A model generated the notes under the pieces. That model was not told the DNA's origin and did not search any database. It saw only the letters and a list, made by a program, of their open reading frames with translations. Shown here piece after piece: positions 41,053 through 49,022 of a DNA stretch of 64,000 nt (position 1 is the stretch's first letter; every line of letters begins with the position of its first letter). The position numbers and the translations under genes were made by a program. Location: the NCBI RefSeq assembly GCF_020911925.1, contig NZ_CP087134.1, forward strand, positions 1,488,001 to 1,552,000. The letters run 5' to 3'. The stretch comes from Flavobacterium cupriresistens. Lineage in GTDB: Bacteria; Bacteroidota; Bacteroidia; Flavobacteriales; Flavobacteriaceae.

Positions 41053-41079
41053 GGGCTATCTGCTAGATAGCCCTTTTTT
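41053..41079 (+). terminator. Intrinsic terminator between susE and the secreted amylase
   Basis: Nine-base perfect stem gggctatct (41053-41061) with agatagccc (41065-41073), three-base loop, then six T. It lies 22 bases after the susE-like stop and 35 bases before the amylase start. Because the amylase gene has no convincing separate promoter in the remaining gap, partial read-through is likely. Confidence 0.88.
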
Positions 41080-41113
41080 AATCTGACTAACTAACCGAAT
41101 AACCACAATTATT

Positions 41114-43981
41114 ATGAAAAAAACTTTACTATCAATATTTTTATTGATTGCAGTAACTGCTTTTGCTCAAAATCAAACCGTTACCTACTCAATAAATCCA
41201 CAAACCTTTGAGGATACTACACCAATTACCATTACGATTAACGGAACCAGTATCAACGAAGGAACCTGGTCGGTGACCGGAAATGCGCTATATCTTTGGT
41301 CATGGTCTTATGATGTAAACGATACCAGTCAAATGGACTCTCCGTCTAACGGATCCTGGACCGCATCAAACGAAGCGAGTAAGTTTACCTATAATCCCGG
41401 AGCAGATACATACACAAAAACATTTACACCATCTGTATATTTTGGAAGAAACGGAATCGGCAGAATAGGATTTCTAGTCAAAGCAAAAGACGGAAGCGGC
41501 AACAAACAATCGCAGGATATTGTGGTCGAAGTTGGTTCTTTTCAGGCCAATCTAACCGCGCCAATTGAAAACAGCACGACCATTATTACCTCAGGAGCTA
41601 ACTTCAATATTACAGCTACAAACACAAATGGTGCCGCAAGTTATACCTTAAAAGCAAACGGAGCAGTTATTAATACAAATGCAAGTACTGCAAATTACTC
41701 GTATTCTCATGTTGGGATTACAAACAATCAGAGTTATGAATTAAGTGTCACTCAGGGAACGACTACAATTGTAAAAAAGTTTTCAGCAGTGGTAAATCCC
41801 AATACAGTATCGCAGGCAATACCGGCAGGCTTGATTGATGGAATTAATTATAATACGACTGATGCTACTAAAGCAACCTTGGTTTTGGATGCTCCTTTAA
41901 AAGATTTTGTTTACGTTGCCGGAAGTTTTAATAACTGGCAGCCAACAGCAGCTTATGCTATGAGAAAAGACCCAACTACGGGTAAATTCTGGTTAGAGTT
42001 AACAGGTTTGGTATCGGGAGTAAATAACACCTATCAATACTGGGTGGTGGATGCAACGCCACTGGCCAATTCACCTTCATTGGTAAAAACAGCAGACCCT
42101 TATTCTACTTTAGTATTGTCTCCTTTTGATGATCCGTACATTCCTGCTGCTTCTTATCCAAATATGCCGGTTTATCCTGTCGGACAACAATTTGAAGTCA
42201 CCGTACTTAAAACGGGACAAACGGCTTATCCTTGGCAGGTGACCAATTTTGCAAAACCTGAAAAAGAGAAGTTGGTTGTTTATGAAGTTTTGGTTCGTGA
42301 TTTTGATGCTAACAAAAGTTATCAGAATTTAATAGATAAAATAGATTATTTCAAAAATCTTAAAATAAACGCCATTGAATTGATGCCCGTAATGGAGTTT
42401 GAAGGCAATGAGAGTTGGGGTTATAATACCTCTTTTCATATGGCTTTAGATAAATTCTATGGGACTTCAGATAAATTAAAAGAGCTTATAGATCTCTGTC
42501 ATCAAAACGGAATTGCGGTTATTCTGGATGTCGCTTTAAACCATGCATTCGGCAGAAATCCAATGGTAAGAATGTGGATGAACGATCCCGATGGAGATGG
42601 TTTTGGATCTCCTACTGCCGAGAATCCTTATTTTAATACCGTTGCCAAGCACAGTTATAGTGTAGGGGAAGATTTTAACCATCAATCCCTTAAAACCCAA
42701 TACTATGTTGATCGCGTGATCAAACAATGGATTGAAGAATACAAAATTGACGGCTTCCGTTGGGATTTAACCAAAGGATTTACACAAGCCTGTACTGCTT
42801 CAGATGAATCTTGTACCAATGCGTTCCAGCAGGATCGGGTTGATGTATTGAAAAAATATGCAGATTATTCGTGGAGTCTTGATCCAACACATTATACCAT
42901 TTTTGAACATTTAGGAACGGATGCTGAGGAGAAAGAGTGGGCGAACTACAGAATTGCCGAAACACCAAGTAAAGGAATTATGATGTGGGGTAAAATGACA
43001 GATCCATACAACGAACTGTCTATGGGATATACCAGTAATATTTCAAGAATGACAAGTGCAAGTCGCGGTTTTCAGGCAAATCGCCTGATGGGATATGCAG
43101 AAAGTCATGATGAGGAACGTTTGATGTATAAAAATATCCAATACGGAAATTCAAATGGAACTTATAATGTAAAAACATTGAATACCGCTTTGTCAAGAAT
43201 GTCAGCCATTGGAGCAGTTTCTTTATTAGTTCCGGGGCCAAAAATGATTTGGCATTTTGGAGAACTAGGCTGGGACGAATCAATTTTTACGTGTAACAAC
43301 GGTACTGTAAATGATTCCTCACCAACTATACCGGGAGATTGTAAATTAGATACGAAACCGCAACCTCAGTGGGTAGAGAACTGGTTGGGGGATTCAAACA
43401 GAGATAAAATTTACAACGATTGGGCAAAGATGATTACGCTTAAAACAACGGAACCTGTTTTTTTGGGAACACCTACAATTGCTGACGGAAATTCGTTAAG
43501 TGTAAATATAAAAATCACCAATAGCAGTTTGGCTTCAACACAATTAAAAGATATTTTAATTATTGCCAATTTTGACGTTACCACACAAAACGTTGTAACC
43601 GGTTTTCAATATACAGGAACCTGGTACAACTTAATGGACAATACAACGATTAATGTTACGGATGCTGCTGCTCCAATCAGTTTACCGGCGGGAGAATACC
43701 GAATTTACGGTAATAAACAAGCAAGTTTGGCAATCGAAGATTTTGAAAAAGGAAACACGGTAAGTCTGTACCCAAATCCGGTTTCAGATTATTTTACTTT
43801 AAATGTAACCACAACTAAAGTTCAGATCTACTCGATTTCCGGACAGTTGGTGAAAAGTTTTGCTACCAATGGAAAATCAGATTTTCAATTTACAGTAAGT
43901 GATCTGAAAACAGGATTGTATTTGGTTAAAGCAAGTGATGAGAATAACAAAGTGCAAGTGATGAAATTCATCAAAAAATAA
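41114..43981 (+). CDS. Secreted GH13 alpha-amylase with T9SS sorting domain
   Basis: 955 residues: signal peptide (VTAFAQNQ), two N-terminal beta domains (to about 230), an E-set/CBM48-like module (YVAGSFNNWQPTAAYAM), the GH13 barrel (about 385-800) and a C-terminal T9SS type A sorting domain (SLYPNPVSDYFTLNV ... LKTGLYLVKASD ... VMKFIKK). The GH13 motifs are DVALNHAFG, GFRWDLTKG with nucleophile Asp551, acid/base Glu598 in FEHLG, and ESHDEER with Asp666. The sorting domain predicts export by T9SS and release or attachment at the surface, replacing the lipoprotein SusG of Bacteroides. Terminators lie on both sides. Confidence 0.93.
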   Translation: MKKTLLSIFLLIAVTAFAQNQTVTYSINPQTFEDTTPITITINGTSINEGTWSVTGNALYLWSWSYDVNDTSQMDSPSNGSWTASNEASKFTYNPGADTYTKTFTPSVYFGRNGIGRIGFLVKAKDGSGNKQSQDIVVEVGSFQANLTAPIENSTTIITSGANFNITATNTNGAASYTLKANGAVINTNASTANYSYSHVGITNNQSYELSVTQGTTTIVKKFSAVVNPNTVSQAIPAGLIDGINYNTTDATKATLVLDAPLKDFVYVAGSFNNWQPTAAYAMRKDPTTGKFWLELTGLVSGVNNTYQYWVVDATPLANSPSLVKTADPYSTLVLSPFDDPYIPAASYPNMPVYPVGQQFEVTVLKTGQTAYPWQVTNFAKPEKEKLVVYEVLVRDFDANKSYQNLIDKIDYFKNLKINAIELMPVMEFEGNESWGYNTSFHMALDKFYGTSDKLKELIDLCHQNGIAVILDVALNHAFGRNPMVRMWMNDPDGDGFGSPTAENPYFNTVAKHSYSVGEDFNHQSLKTQYYVDRVIKQWIEEYKIDGFRWDLTKGFTQACTASDESCTNAFQQDRVDVLKKYADYSWSLDPTHYTIFEHLGTDAEEKEWANYRIAETPSKGIMMWGKMTDPYNELSMGYTSNISRMTSASRGFQANRLMGYAESHDEERLMYKNIQYGNSNGTYNVKTLNTALSRMSAIGAVSLLVPGPKMIWHFGELGWDESIFTCNNGTVNDSSPTIPGDCKLDTKPQPQWVENWLGDSNRDKIYNDWAKMITLKTTEPVFLGTPTIADGNSLSVNIKITNSSLASTQLKDILIIANFDVTTQNVVTGFQYTGTWYNLMDNTTINVTDAAAPISLPAGEYRIYGNKQASLAIEDFEKGNTVSLYPNPVSDYFTLNVTTTKVQIYSISGQLVKSFATNGKSDFQFTVSDLKTGLYLVKASDENNKVQVMKFIKK

Positions 43982-44004
43982 TGATTTGTTAGTTTTAGTA
44001 TGGT

Positions 44005-44036
44005 AAAAGGGCTGTCTGATAAGAGACAGCCTTTTT
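44005..44036 (+). terminator. Intrinsic terminator after the secreted amylase
   Basis: Stem ggctgtct / agacagcc (44010-44017 with 44024-44031), flanked by AAAA on the left and TTTTT on the right, starting 24 bases after the amylase stop codon. Confidence 0.88.
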
Positions 44037-44063
44037 CGTTTTCATTTACCGGCAGACTGTATT

Positions 44064-44213
44064 TTTTAACACATAGAGCTATAGTTAACAAGGCCTGAAA
44101 GATGTTTTTGCTTAAAAAGATTCTGTATAAAAAACACGATTTTTTTTGAAGCGTTTTAAAATTGTCAATTCTAAATCCCTATGTGTTAAATCATATTCCT
44201 CCGAATTACACCC
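44064..44213. repeat. Dispersed element bounded by inverted repeats (copy 2)
   Basis: Left arm 44065-44084 and right arm 44171-44190 pair at 17 of 20 positions, with a perfect 12-base outer part (tttaacacatag). The spacer is 86 bases, against 137 in copy 1 at 20253-20454. The left arm is followed by AACAAGGCCTGAAA and the right arm by ATTACACCCA, as in copy 1. Both copies lie at the 3' end of a polysaccharide locus facing a convergent minus-strand gene. Confidence 0.75.
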
Positions 44214-44229
44214 AACGGAGTATAATTTA

Positions 44230-44451
44230 TTACTTTTTGCTATACTCTCCAATTACAGAAAAATAGCCAAAAGTACCCAGACCTAAGACAATCAATGGCG
44301 TAAGGATAAAAAGGATAATAACGCCAAAAACTAGATCATCCTGTTTGTCCGAAAGTAGTTTTGGTAAACCAAATTCAAAGACGCAGAAATAAGCCGCCGC
44401 CGCCGCGAGGATAACCCATAAAACACCCAAAATTTGTTTAATCGCATTCAT
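44230..44451 (-). CDS. Small two-helix membrane protein
   Basis: 73 residues with two hydrophobic segments (about 5-28 and 40-64) and a short charged tail (GEYSKK). It lies 11 bases downstream of the MHS transporter and is probably translated with it. Small proteins of this form commonly follow such transporters in Bacteroidota and may correspond to the DUF6814 family, but I am not certain of that name. A role as transporter accessory subunit is inference from position only. Confidence 0.65.
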   Translation of the reverse strand: MNAIKQILGVLWVILAAAAAYFCVFEFGLPKLLSDKQDDLVFGVIILFILTPLIVLGLGTFGYFSVIGEYSKK

Positions 44452-44462
44452 GTTTTAAAATT

Positions 44463-45956
44463 TTAAAGGTGAGTGGTTTGGTTTTTAGTATCGATATAAA
44501 TCATTCCAATTACAAAACATACCGAAGCAATAATGATCGGATACCATAATCCGTCAAGATAAAAGTCAGGTTTTCCGGCTTCTTTGGCATGTGTTACAAA
44601 ATAGGTTGAAATAGCAGGAAGTAAACCTCCAAAAATTCCATTCCCGACATGATACGGCAGAGACATCGAGGTGTATCTGATTTTAGTTGGAAACATTTCT
44701 ACTAAAAAGGCAGCAATCGGTCCGTACACCATGGTAACAAATAACACCTGAATAAAGACCAGAAAAACTAAAGTCCATTTATCACTTGGGTTTATTGTAA
44801 TTGAAATATTTTTTTGTGCTTCTTTTTTTGATGCATATGTTGTTTTCTCGACAGCGGATGTGCCGTCCGTGTAGTTTTTTGTGGTCGTAGTTACAGAACT
44901 TCCGTTATTTGAATTCTCGACCGTTTGTGTCGTTTTTGCTATGATTTCTGTTTTGTGTTCCACATCAGTTGTGGTGTACATTGTTCTGTAAATAGGTCTG
45001 TAGAATAAAATAGCCAGCAACATACCCGACATCATGATATATTTACGTCCTATTTTGTCGCTCAGCCATCCGAAGAAGATGAAAAAAGGAGTTCCTAGTA
45101 ATAGCGCAATTCCCAACAAACTATCAACTTGTGAAGAATTAATATTCATCACCGTTTTCATAAAACTCATCGCATAAAACTGTCCCGTGTACCAAACAAC
45201 ACCTTGTCCCATTGTAGCGCCAAATAAGGCCAACAAAACAAATTTTAAGTTATAGCGGTTTCCGAAACTTTCTTTAAGCGGATTTTTGCTGGTAGTACCT
45301 TCTTTTTTTGCTTTTGCGAAAACCGGAGATTCATCCATATTTTTTCGTATCAAATAAGAGACACCAACCATAACAATAGAAATCCAGAATGGCACACGCC
45401 ATCCCCAGGAATCAAAAGCTGCTGCCGAAAGCGTATTTTTAGTCACCAAAATCACCATCAAAGAGATAAACAACCCCACAGTAGCTGTGGTTTGAATCCA
45501 GGAGGTCCAATATCCCTTCTGTCCTTCAGGAGCATGTTCAGCGACATAAGTAGCAGCTCCGCCATATTCGCCACCAAGAGCAAGTCCTTGTAGTAAACGA
45601 AGAATCAGCACCAGTACAGGAGCTAAAAAGCCGATTGTTTCATAACTCGGAATACATCCAATTAAGAAAGTGGAGCCACCCATTAATAATAAAGTAGCCA
45701 TAAAAGTATATTTGCGACCAATGATGTCGCCAAGTCTTCCAAAAAATAAAGCACCAAACGGGCGCACCACAAACCCAGCTGCAAAAGTGGCCAAAGTCGA
45801 TAAAAAAGCAGCAGTCGGATTATCGCCCGGAAAAAATTTGGTCGATAAGACAACGGCCAAACTTCCGAAAATATAGAAATCGTACCATTCTATCATGGTT
45901 CCCATGGATGAGGCGGAAATTACTTTCCAAATTCCTTTTGCCGAAGTCTTACTCAT
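44463..45956 (-). CDS. MFS transporter, metabolite:H+ symporter (MHS) type
   Basis: 497 residues with 12 predicted helices. The MHS signature is clear: SSMGTMIEWYDFYIFGSLA at the start, FVVRPFGALFFGRLGDIIGRKYTF, and LLQGLALGGEYGGAATYVAEHAP. Relatives carry proline, betaine, alpha-ketoglutarate or shikimate; substrate here is unknown. Unusual is a long Thr/Ser/Lys-rich insertion (about residues 325-392) between helices 9 and 10, after the DKIGRKY motif, predicted to face the periplasm. A small membrane protein gene follows after 11 bases. Confidence 0.88.
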   Translation of the reverse strand: MSKTSAKGIWKVISASSMGTMIEWYDFYIFGSLAVVLSTKFFPGDNPTAAFLSTLATFAAGFVVRPFGALFFGRLGDIIGRKYTFMATLLLMGGSTFLIGCIPSYETIGFLAPVLVLILRLLQGLALGGEYGGAATYVAEHAPEGQKGYWTSWIQTTATVGLFISLMVILVTKNTLSAAAFDSWGWRVPFWISIVMVGVSYLIRKNMDESPVFAKAKKEGTTSKNPLKESFGNRYNLKFVLLALFGATMGQGVVWYTGQFYAMSFMKTVMNINSSQVDSLLGIALLLGTPFFIFFGWLSDKIGRKYIMMSGMLLAILFYRPIYRTMYTTTDVEHKTEIIAKTTQTVENSNNGSSVTTTTKNYTDGTSAVEKTTYASKKEAQKNISITINPSDKWTLVFLVFIQVLFVTMVYGPIAAFLVEMFPTKIRYTSMSLPYHVGNGIFGGLLPAISTYFVTHAKEAGKPDFYLDGLWYPIIIASVCFVIGMIYIDTKNQTTHL

Positions 45957-46300
45957 TAATTAAAAACGTGATTTTGACACTAAATAAAACATTATGTAAA
46001 TTTTTTACGAATATAAAAGATAATTTTTTATTTATTCGCTACTTTTTTTATGAAATATTAATTTATATTATTAGCAACGGTTTTTTCGGATTTGCTGTAA
46101 GGAAAGTACTTTAGGTCTTTGAAAAGTTGCAATCATTCTTTTTTATTTATTGTAATTTTTTACTGCTATTTCGTTGCGAAAAGCAATTAGCAAGAGTAGT
46201 GTGTTAAAATTTAAATTGGAATGTTTTGGTATTAACGAATGGTAAAGAGAAGTTAATTTACGGATTTGAAAAATAAGATCAATTTGTGTTCTGTGTTTTT
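45957..46300. other. AT-rich intergenic region without visible gene
   Basis: 344 bases upstream of the MHS transporter. It holds that gene's promoter region, but I see no strong TTG/TAnnTTTG match, no convincing reading frame and no repeat until the array that starts at 46301. Confidence 0.5.
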
Positions 46301-46637
46301 TAATCGTTTGCCACGAATTACACTAATTGTCGCGAATTATTTTTTTTACCACAGATTAAAGAGATTCGCACGGATTGTTTAATCATTTTAATCTTTTAAT
46401 CTGTGGCTTTCTTTTTAATCGTTTGCCATGAATTACATTAATTGTCGCGAATTATTTTTTGCCACAGATTAAAAGGATTCGCACAGATTGTTTAATTGTT
46501 TTGATCTTTTAATCTGTGGCATTTTTTTAATCGTTTGCCATGAATTACACCAATTGCCGCGAATTAATTTGTGTAATTCGTGTCTATTTTTTCTGCGTCA
46601 CAAATTATTAATCATTTTAATCCTTTAAATCTGTGGC
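46301..46637. repeat. Three tandem ~113-bp palindromic repeats
   Basis: Units start at 46301, 46416 and 46528 (periods 115 and 112). Each begins taatcgtttgccaygaatta and contains a long palindrome with arms of the type ccacagattaaa / tttaatctgtgg; the third unit is more diverged. The single element at 23851-23970 belongs to the same family. From 46638 to 46860 are a few further AT-rich strings, including cttagcgactctgcgacttt, another likely repeat, but no gene. Confidence 0.85.
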
Positions 46638-46860
46638 AGAATAAATAAAAGAGCCTTAAATTTTATAAATTAAAAAGGGTTTGTAGAAGTAGGGATTTCT
46701 TTTTTCGAAAATAACAAAGGTGTAAAGGTCAAAAAAAGCAGAAAAAAACTTAGCGACTCTGCGACTTTGCGAGAGAGATTCTCGGACTCAGAAGAAGGAT
46801 TCTAGTAAGAATCCATAACTTTTGGACTTGGTCCATAATAAGGATAAAGTATAAAAACAA

Positions 46861-46888
46861 AAAACCCGAATATTGCTATTCGGGTTTT
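46861..46888 (-). terminator. Terminator of tRNA-Phe copy 1
   Basis: Perfect 12-base stem aaaacccgaata / tattcgggtttt with a 4-base loop, followed on the minus strand by a T-rich tract. It begins at the last base of the encoded CCA end. Confidence 0.88.
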
Positions 46889-46963
46889 GGTGGTGCCTCC
46901 AGGGATCGAACCAGGGACACATGGATTTTCAGTCCATTGCTCTACCATCTGAGCTAAGGCACC
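46888..46963 (-). tRNA. tRNA-Phe (GAA), copy 1
   Basis: 76 bases including an encoded CCA end. Reading the minus strand: acceptor GGTGCCT, D arm GCTC-AGATGGTA-GAGC, anticodon stem ATGGA with loop CTGAAAA (anticodon GAA at 46928-46930), T arm CCTGG-TTCGATC-CCTGG, acceptor AGGCACC, then A and CCA. All stems pair. It is identical to the copy 1225 bases further on. A terminator hairpin follows at once and a TATATTTG promoter element precedes it. Confidence 0.97.
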
Positions 46964-46979
46964 ATGCTTATTGCGGGTG

Positions 46980-47009
46980 CAAATATAGGAGGATTTTTGG
47001 TTTATCCAA
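46980..47009 (-). promoter_or_regulatory. Promoter of tRNA-Phe copy 1
   Basis: On the minus strand, TTG (47007-47009) and TATATTTG (46980-46987) are separated by 19 bases, with the tRNA 5' end 16 bases downstream. The -33 region is shared with copy 2. Confidence 0.75.
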
Positions 47010-47299
47010 AACATTTTACACGATTGTTTTAAAAATTTAAATCTAAGGTTTTAAAGTTTGAAATTTTGTAACAGTTTTTCAGGAATCAGCTTCGAAAGAT
47101 GAAGGCTTTCCTAGAAAACTAGTGTGCTCATTTTGAGTAAACTCCTGAGTTTTCTTTGTAGGGAGTGATAAGATTGGTCAATAAAAATAACAAACCGGTT
47201 TAATTTGAGGTTTATTTTGGTCTTACTTTATATTGTAAGAAAATGCGCCTGGTGCTTTAACAAAGAGCTGTTGATTTTTGTAGAATGACATGTGAGTTT

Positions 47300-48051
47300 T
47301 GGGGACAAAATAAAGTTTCACGCAGATTTAGCAGATTTCGGCAGAAGCAATGCTAAAAAAATCTGCTAGAATCTGCAAAATCTGTGTGAAAAAATACCTC
47401 AAAAACCAAACCTAACAGGTTTTTGAAACCTGTTAGGTTTAATTTAAAAACAAGAAAGACAATTTCTGCACCCGTTCCGCTTCTTCGAGATTGGAATTTG
47501 GGATTTCAAAATTTGGAATTTAATAAAGATGAGATCTGGGATCAAGAATAAGTTGGGGACAAAATATAGTTTCACGCAGATTTAAGCAGAATCAATGCTA
47601 AAAAAATCTGCTAGAATCTGCTAAATCTGCGTGAAAAAATACCTCAAAAACCAAACCTAACAGGTTTTTGAAACCTGTTAGCTTTAATTTAAAAACAAGA
47701 AAGACAATTTCTGCACCCGTTCCGTTTCTTCGAGATTGGAATTTGGAATTTCAAAATTTGGAATTTAATAAACATGAGATCTGGGATGAAGAATAAGTTG
47801 GGGACAAAATAAAGTTTCACGCAGATTTAGCAGATTTAAGCAGAATCAATGCTAAAAAATCTGCTAGAATCTGCAAAATCTGCGTGAAAAAAACACCTCA
47901 AAAGCCAAACCTAACAGGTTTCAAAAACCTGTTAGGTTTAATTTAAAAACAAGAAAGACAATTTCTGCACCCGTTCCGCTTCTTCGAGACTGGAATTTGG
48001 AATTTCAAAATTTGGAATTAAATAAACGTCAGATCTGGGATCAAGGACAAG
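47300..48051. repeat. Three tandem ~250-bp repeats between the tRNA-Phe genes
   Basis: Units start at 47300, 47554 and 47799 (periods 254 and 245). Each contains a palindrome of the gcagatttagcagatt family (also at 24792-24877), a hairpin with 15-base arms aaacctaacaggttt around a 3-base loop (47408-47440, 47653-47685, 47907-47939), and a constant tail with ttctgcacccgttccg and a ggaatttgg/aaatttgg-rich stretch. Loops are ttg, ttg and caa, so the third hairpin core is inverted. Nothing coding is visible. The 47040-47299 part of the gap is unique AT-rich DNA without features. Confidence 0.9.
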
Positions 48052-48085
48052 TAGTCTTTATTTTTTAGAAAAGGTATAAAAACAA

Positions 48086-48113
48086 AAAACCCGAATATTG
48101 CTATTCGGGTTTT
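48086..48113 (-). terminator. Terminator of tRNA-Phe copy 2
   Basis: Same perfect 12-base stem, loop and T-rich tail as after copy 1, directly adjoining the encoded CCA end. Confidence 0.88.
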
Positions 48114-48188
48114 GGTGGTGCCTCCAGGGATCGAACCAGGGACACATGGATTTTCAGTCCATTGCTCTACCATCTGAGCTAAGGCACC
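48113..48188 (-). tRNA. tRNA-Phe (GAA), copy 2
   Basis: Identical over all 76 bases to copy 1, with anticodon GAA at 48153-48155 and an encoded CCA end. Conservation continues into the terminator on one side and about 50 bases of upstream DNA on the other, so the whole transcription unit was duplicated. Its promoter overlaps the divergent coaX promoter region. Confidence 0.97.
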
Positions 48189-48204
48189 GTGCTGATTGCG
48201 GGTG

Positions 48205-48234
48205 CAAAGATAGAACCATTTTTGGTTTATCCAA
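48205..48234 (-). promoter_or_regulatory. Promoter of tRNA-Phe copy 2
   Basis: On the minus strand, TTG (48232-48234) and TATCTTTG (48205-48212) are separated by 19 bases; the tRNA 5' end is 16 bases downstream. Confidence 0.75.
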
Positions 48235-48239
48235 AACAT

Positions 48240-48268
48240 TTGTTTAAAAAAATCAATTCGTATCTTCG
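48240..48268 (+). promoter_or_regulatory. Promoter of coaX
   Basis: TTG at 48240-48242 and TATCTTCG at 48261-48268, spaced by 18 bases, 19 bases before the chosen coaX start. One base differs from TAnnTTTG. It lies back to back with the tRNA promoter, with only five bases between the two -33 elements. Confidence 0.6.
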
Positions 48269-48287
48269 CACAGGTAAAAAAACAAAT

Positions 48288-49022
48288 ATGGTTTTAACAG
48301 TTGACGTTGGAAATACTAGAATTAAAGCGGCTGTCTTTGAGGGAGGTAGTATTCTGGAGAGCTTCGTTTTTGAGAAAAGTGACTTCGAGAATAAAATTGA
48401 AAATATTTTAAAAAAATTTCAAAATTGTACTGATTTGGTCGTTGCGTCGGTCGGAAATATCGAAAAACAAGCTTTTTTGACTTTCGAAAAGCAGCTTACG
48501 ATTCATTTTTTGACACATGAAGACGTTTTTCCTTTCATAAACAAATATGCAACTCCAAAAACGTTAGGAATAGACCGGATGGTTTTGGCAGCCGGAGCCA
48601 CTTTGCAGTTTCCAAAACAAAACAGATTGGTGATAGATGCCGGAACTTGTATTACTTATGATTTTATAGACGAACAGGATCAGTATTTGGGTGGTGCAAT
48701 CTCTCCCGGACTCAGATTGCGTTATGAAGCGCTGCATAATTTTACGGCCAAATTGCCTTTGCTAACTTTAGAAGTACCGGAACACTATATAGGTGATTCT
48801 ACAAAAGAGGCCATTCATTCTGGTGTTGTCAACGGGTTTGTCTATGAGGTTGATGGTTTTATCGAGGAGTATCGGGCAAATTTTTCAAATTTTATAATAA
48901 TTTTAACGGGTGGCGATGCAGATTTTTTGGCTAAACGATTAAAAAATACCATATTTGCCAATTCAAATTTCCTTTTAGAAAGTTTGAACCAAACATTTCA
49001 ATATAAAATCGACAATGATTAA
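48288..49022 (+). CDS. coaX: Type III pantothenate kinase
   Basis: 244 residues, cytosolic; phosphorylates pantothenate in the first step of coenzyme A synthesis. Motifs: TVDVGNTRIKAAVFEG (phosphate loop, residues 4-19), TLGIDRMVLAAGA, VIDAGTCITYDFID and LGGAISPGLRLRYEALHNFTAKLP, all hallmarks of the CoaX form. The start at 48288 is chosen because the open frame upstream runs toward the divergent tRNA promoter and is not family-like; a promoter sits just ahead of this ATG. Its last eight bases overlap the next gene, implying translational coupling. Confidence 0.94.
   Translation: MVLTVDVGNTRIKAAVFEGGSILESFVFEKSDFENKIENILKKFQNCTDLVVASVGNIEKQAFLTFEKQLTIHFLTHEDVFPFINKYATPKTLGIDRMVLAAGATLQFPKQNRLVIDAGTCITYDFIDEQDQYLGGAISPGLRLRYEALHNFTAKLPLLTLEVPEHYIGDSTKEAIHSGVVNGFVYEVDGFIEEYRANFSNFIIILTGGDADFLAKRLKNTIFANSNFLLESLNQTFQYKIDND

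Noticed and set aside
46802..47014. Open frame of 70 codons over tRNA-Phe copy 1, and a similar 73-codon frame at 48018-48239
   Set aside because: Both are translations of the tRNA and its terminator on the same strand, not proteins. Their similarity comes from the identical tRNA genes.
47300..48051. Possible CRISPR array
   Set aside because: The repeats are ~250 bp, directly abutting, with no short regular spacers, and no cas genes are near.
48189..48287. N-terminal extension of coaX by 33 residues
   Set aside because: It runs back through both promoters to the tRNA end, and the family begins at the MVLTVDVGNT start.
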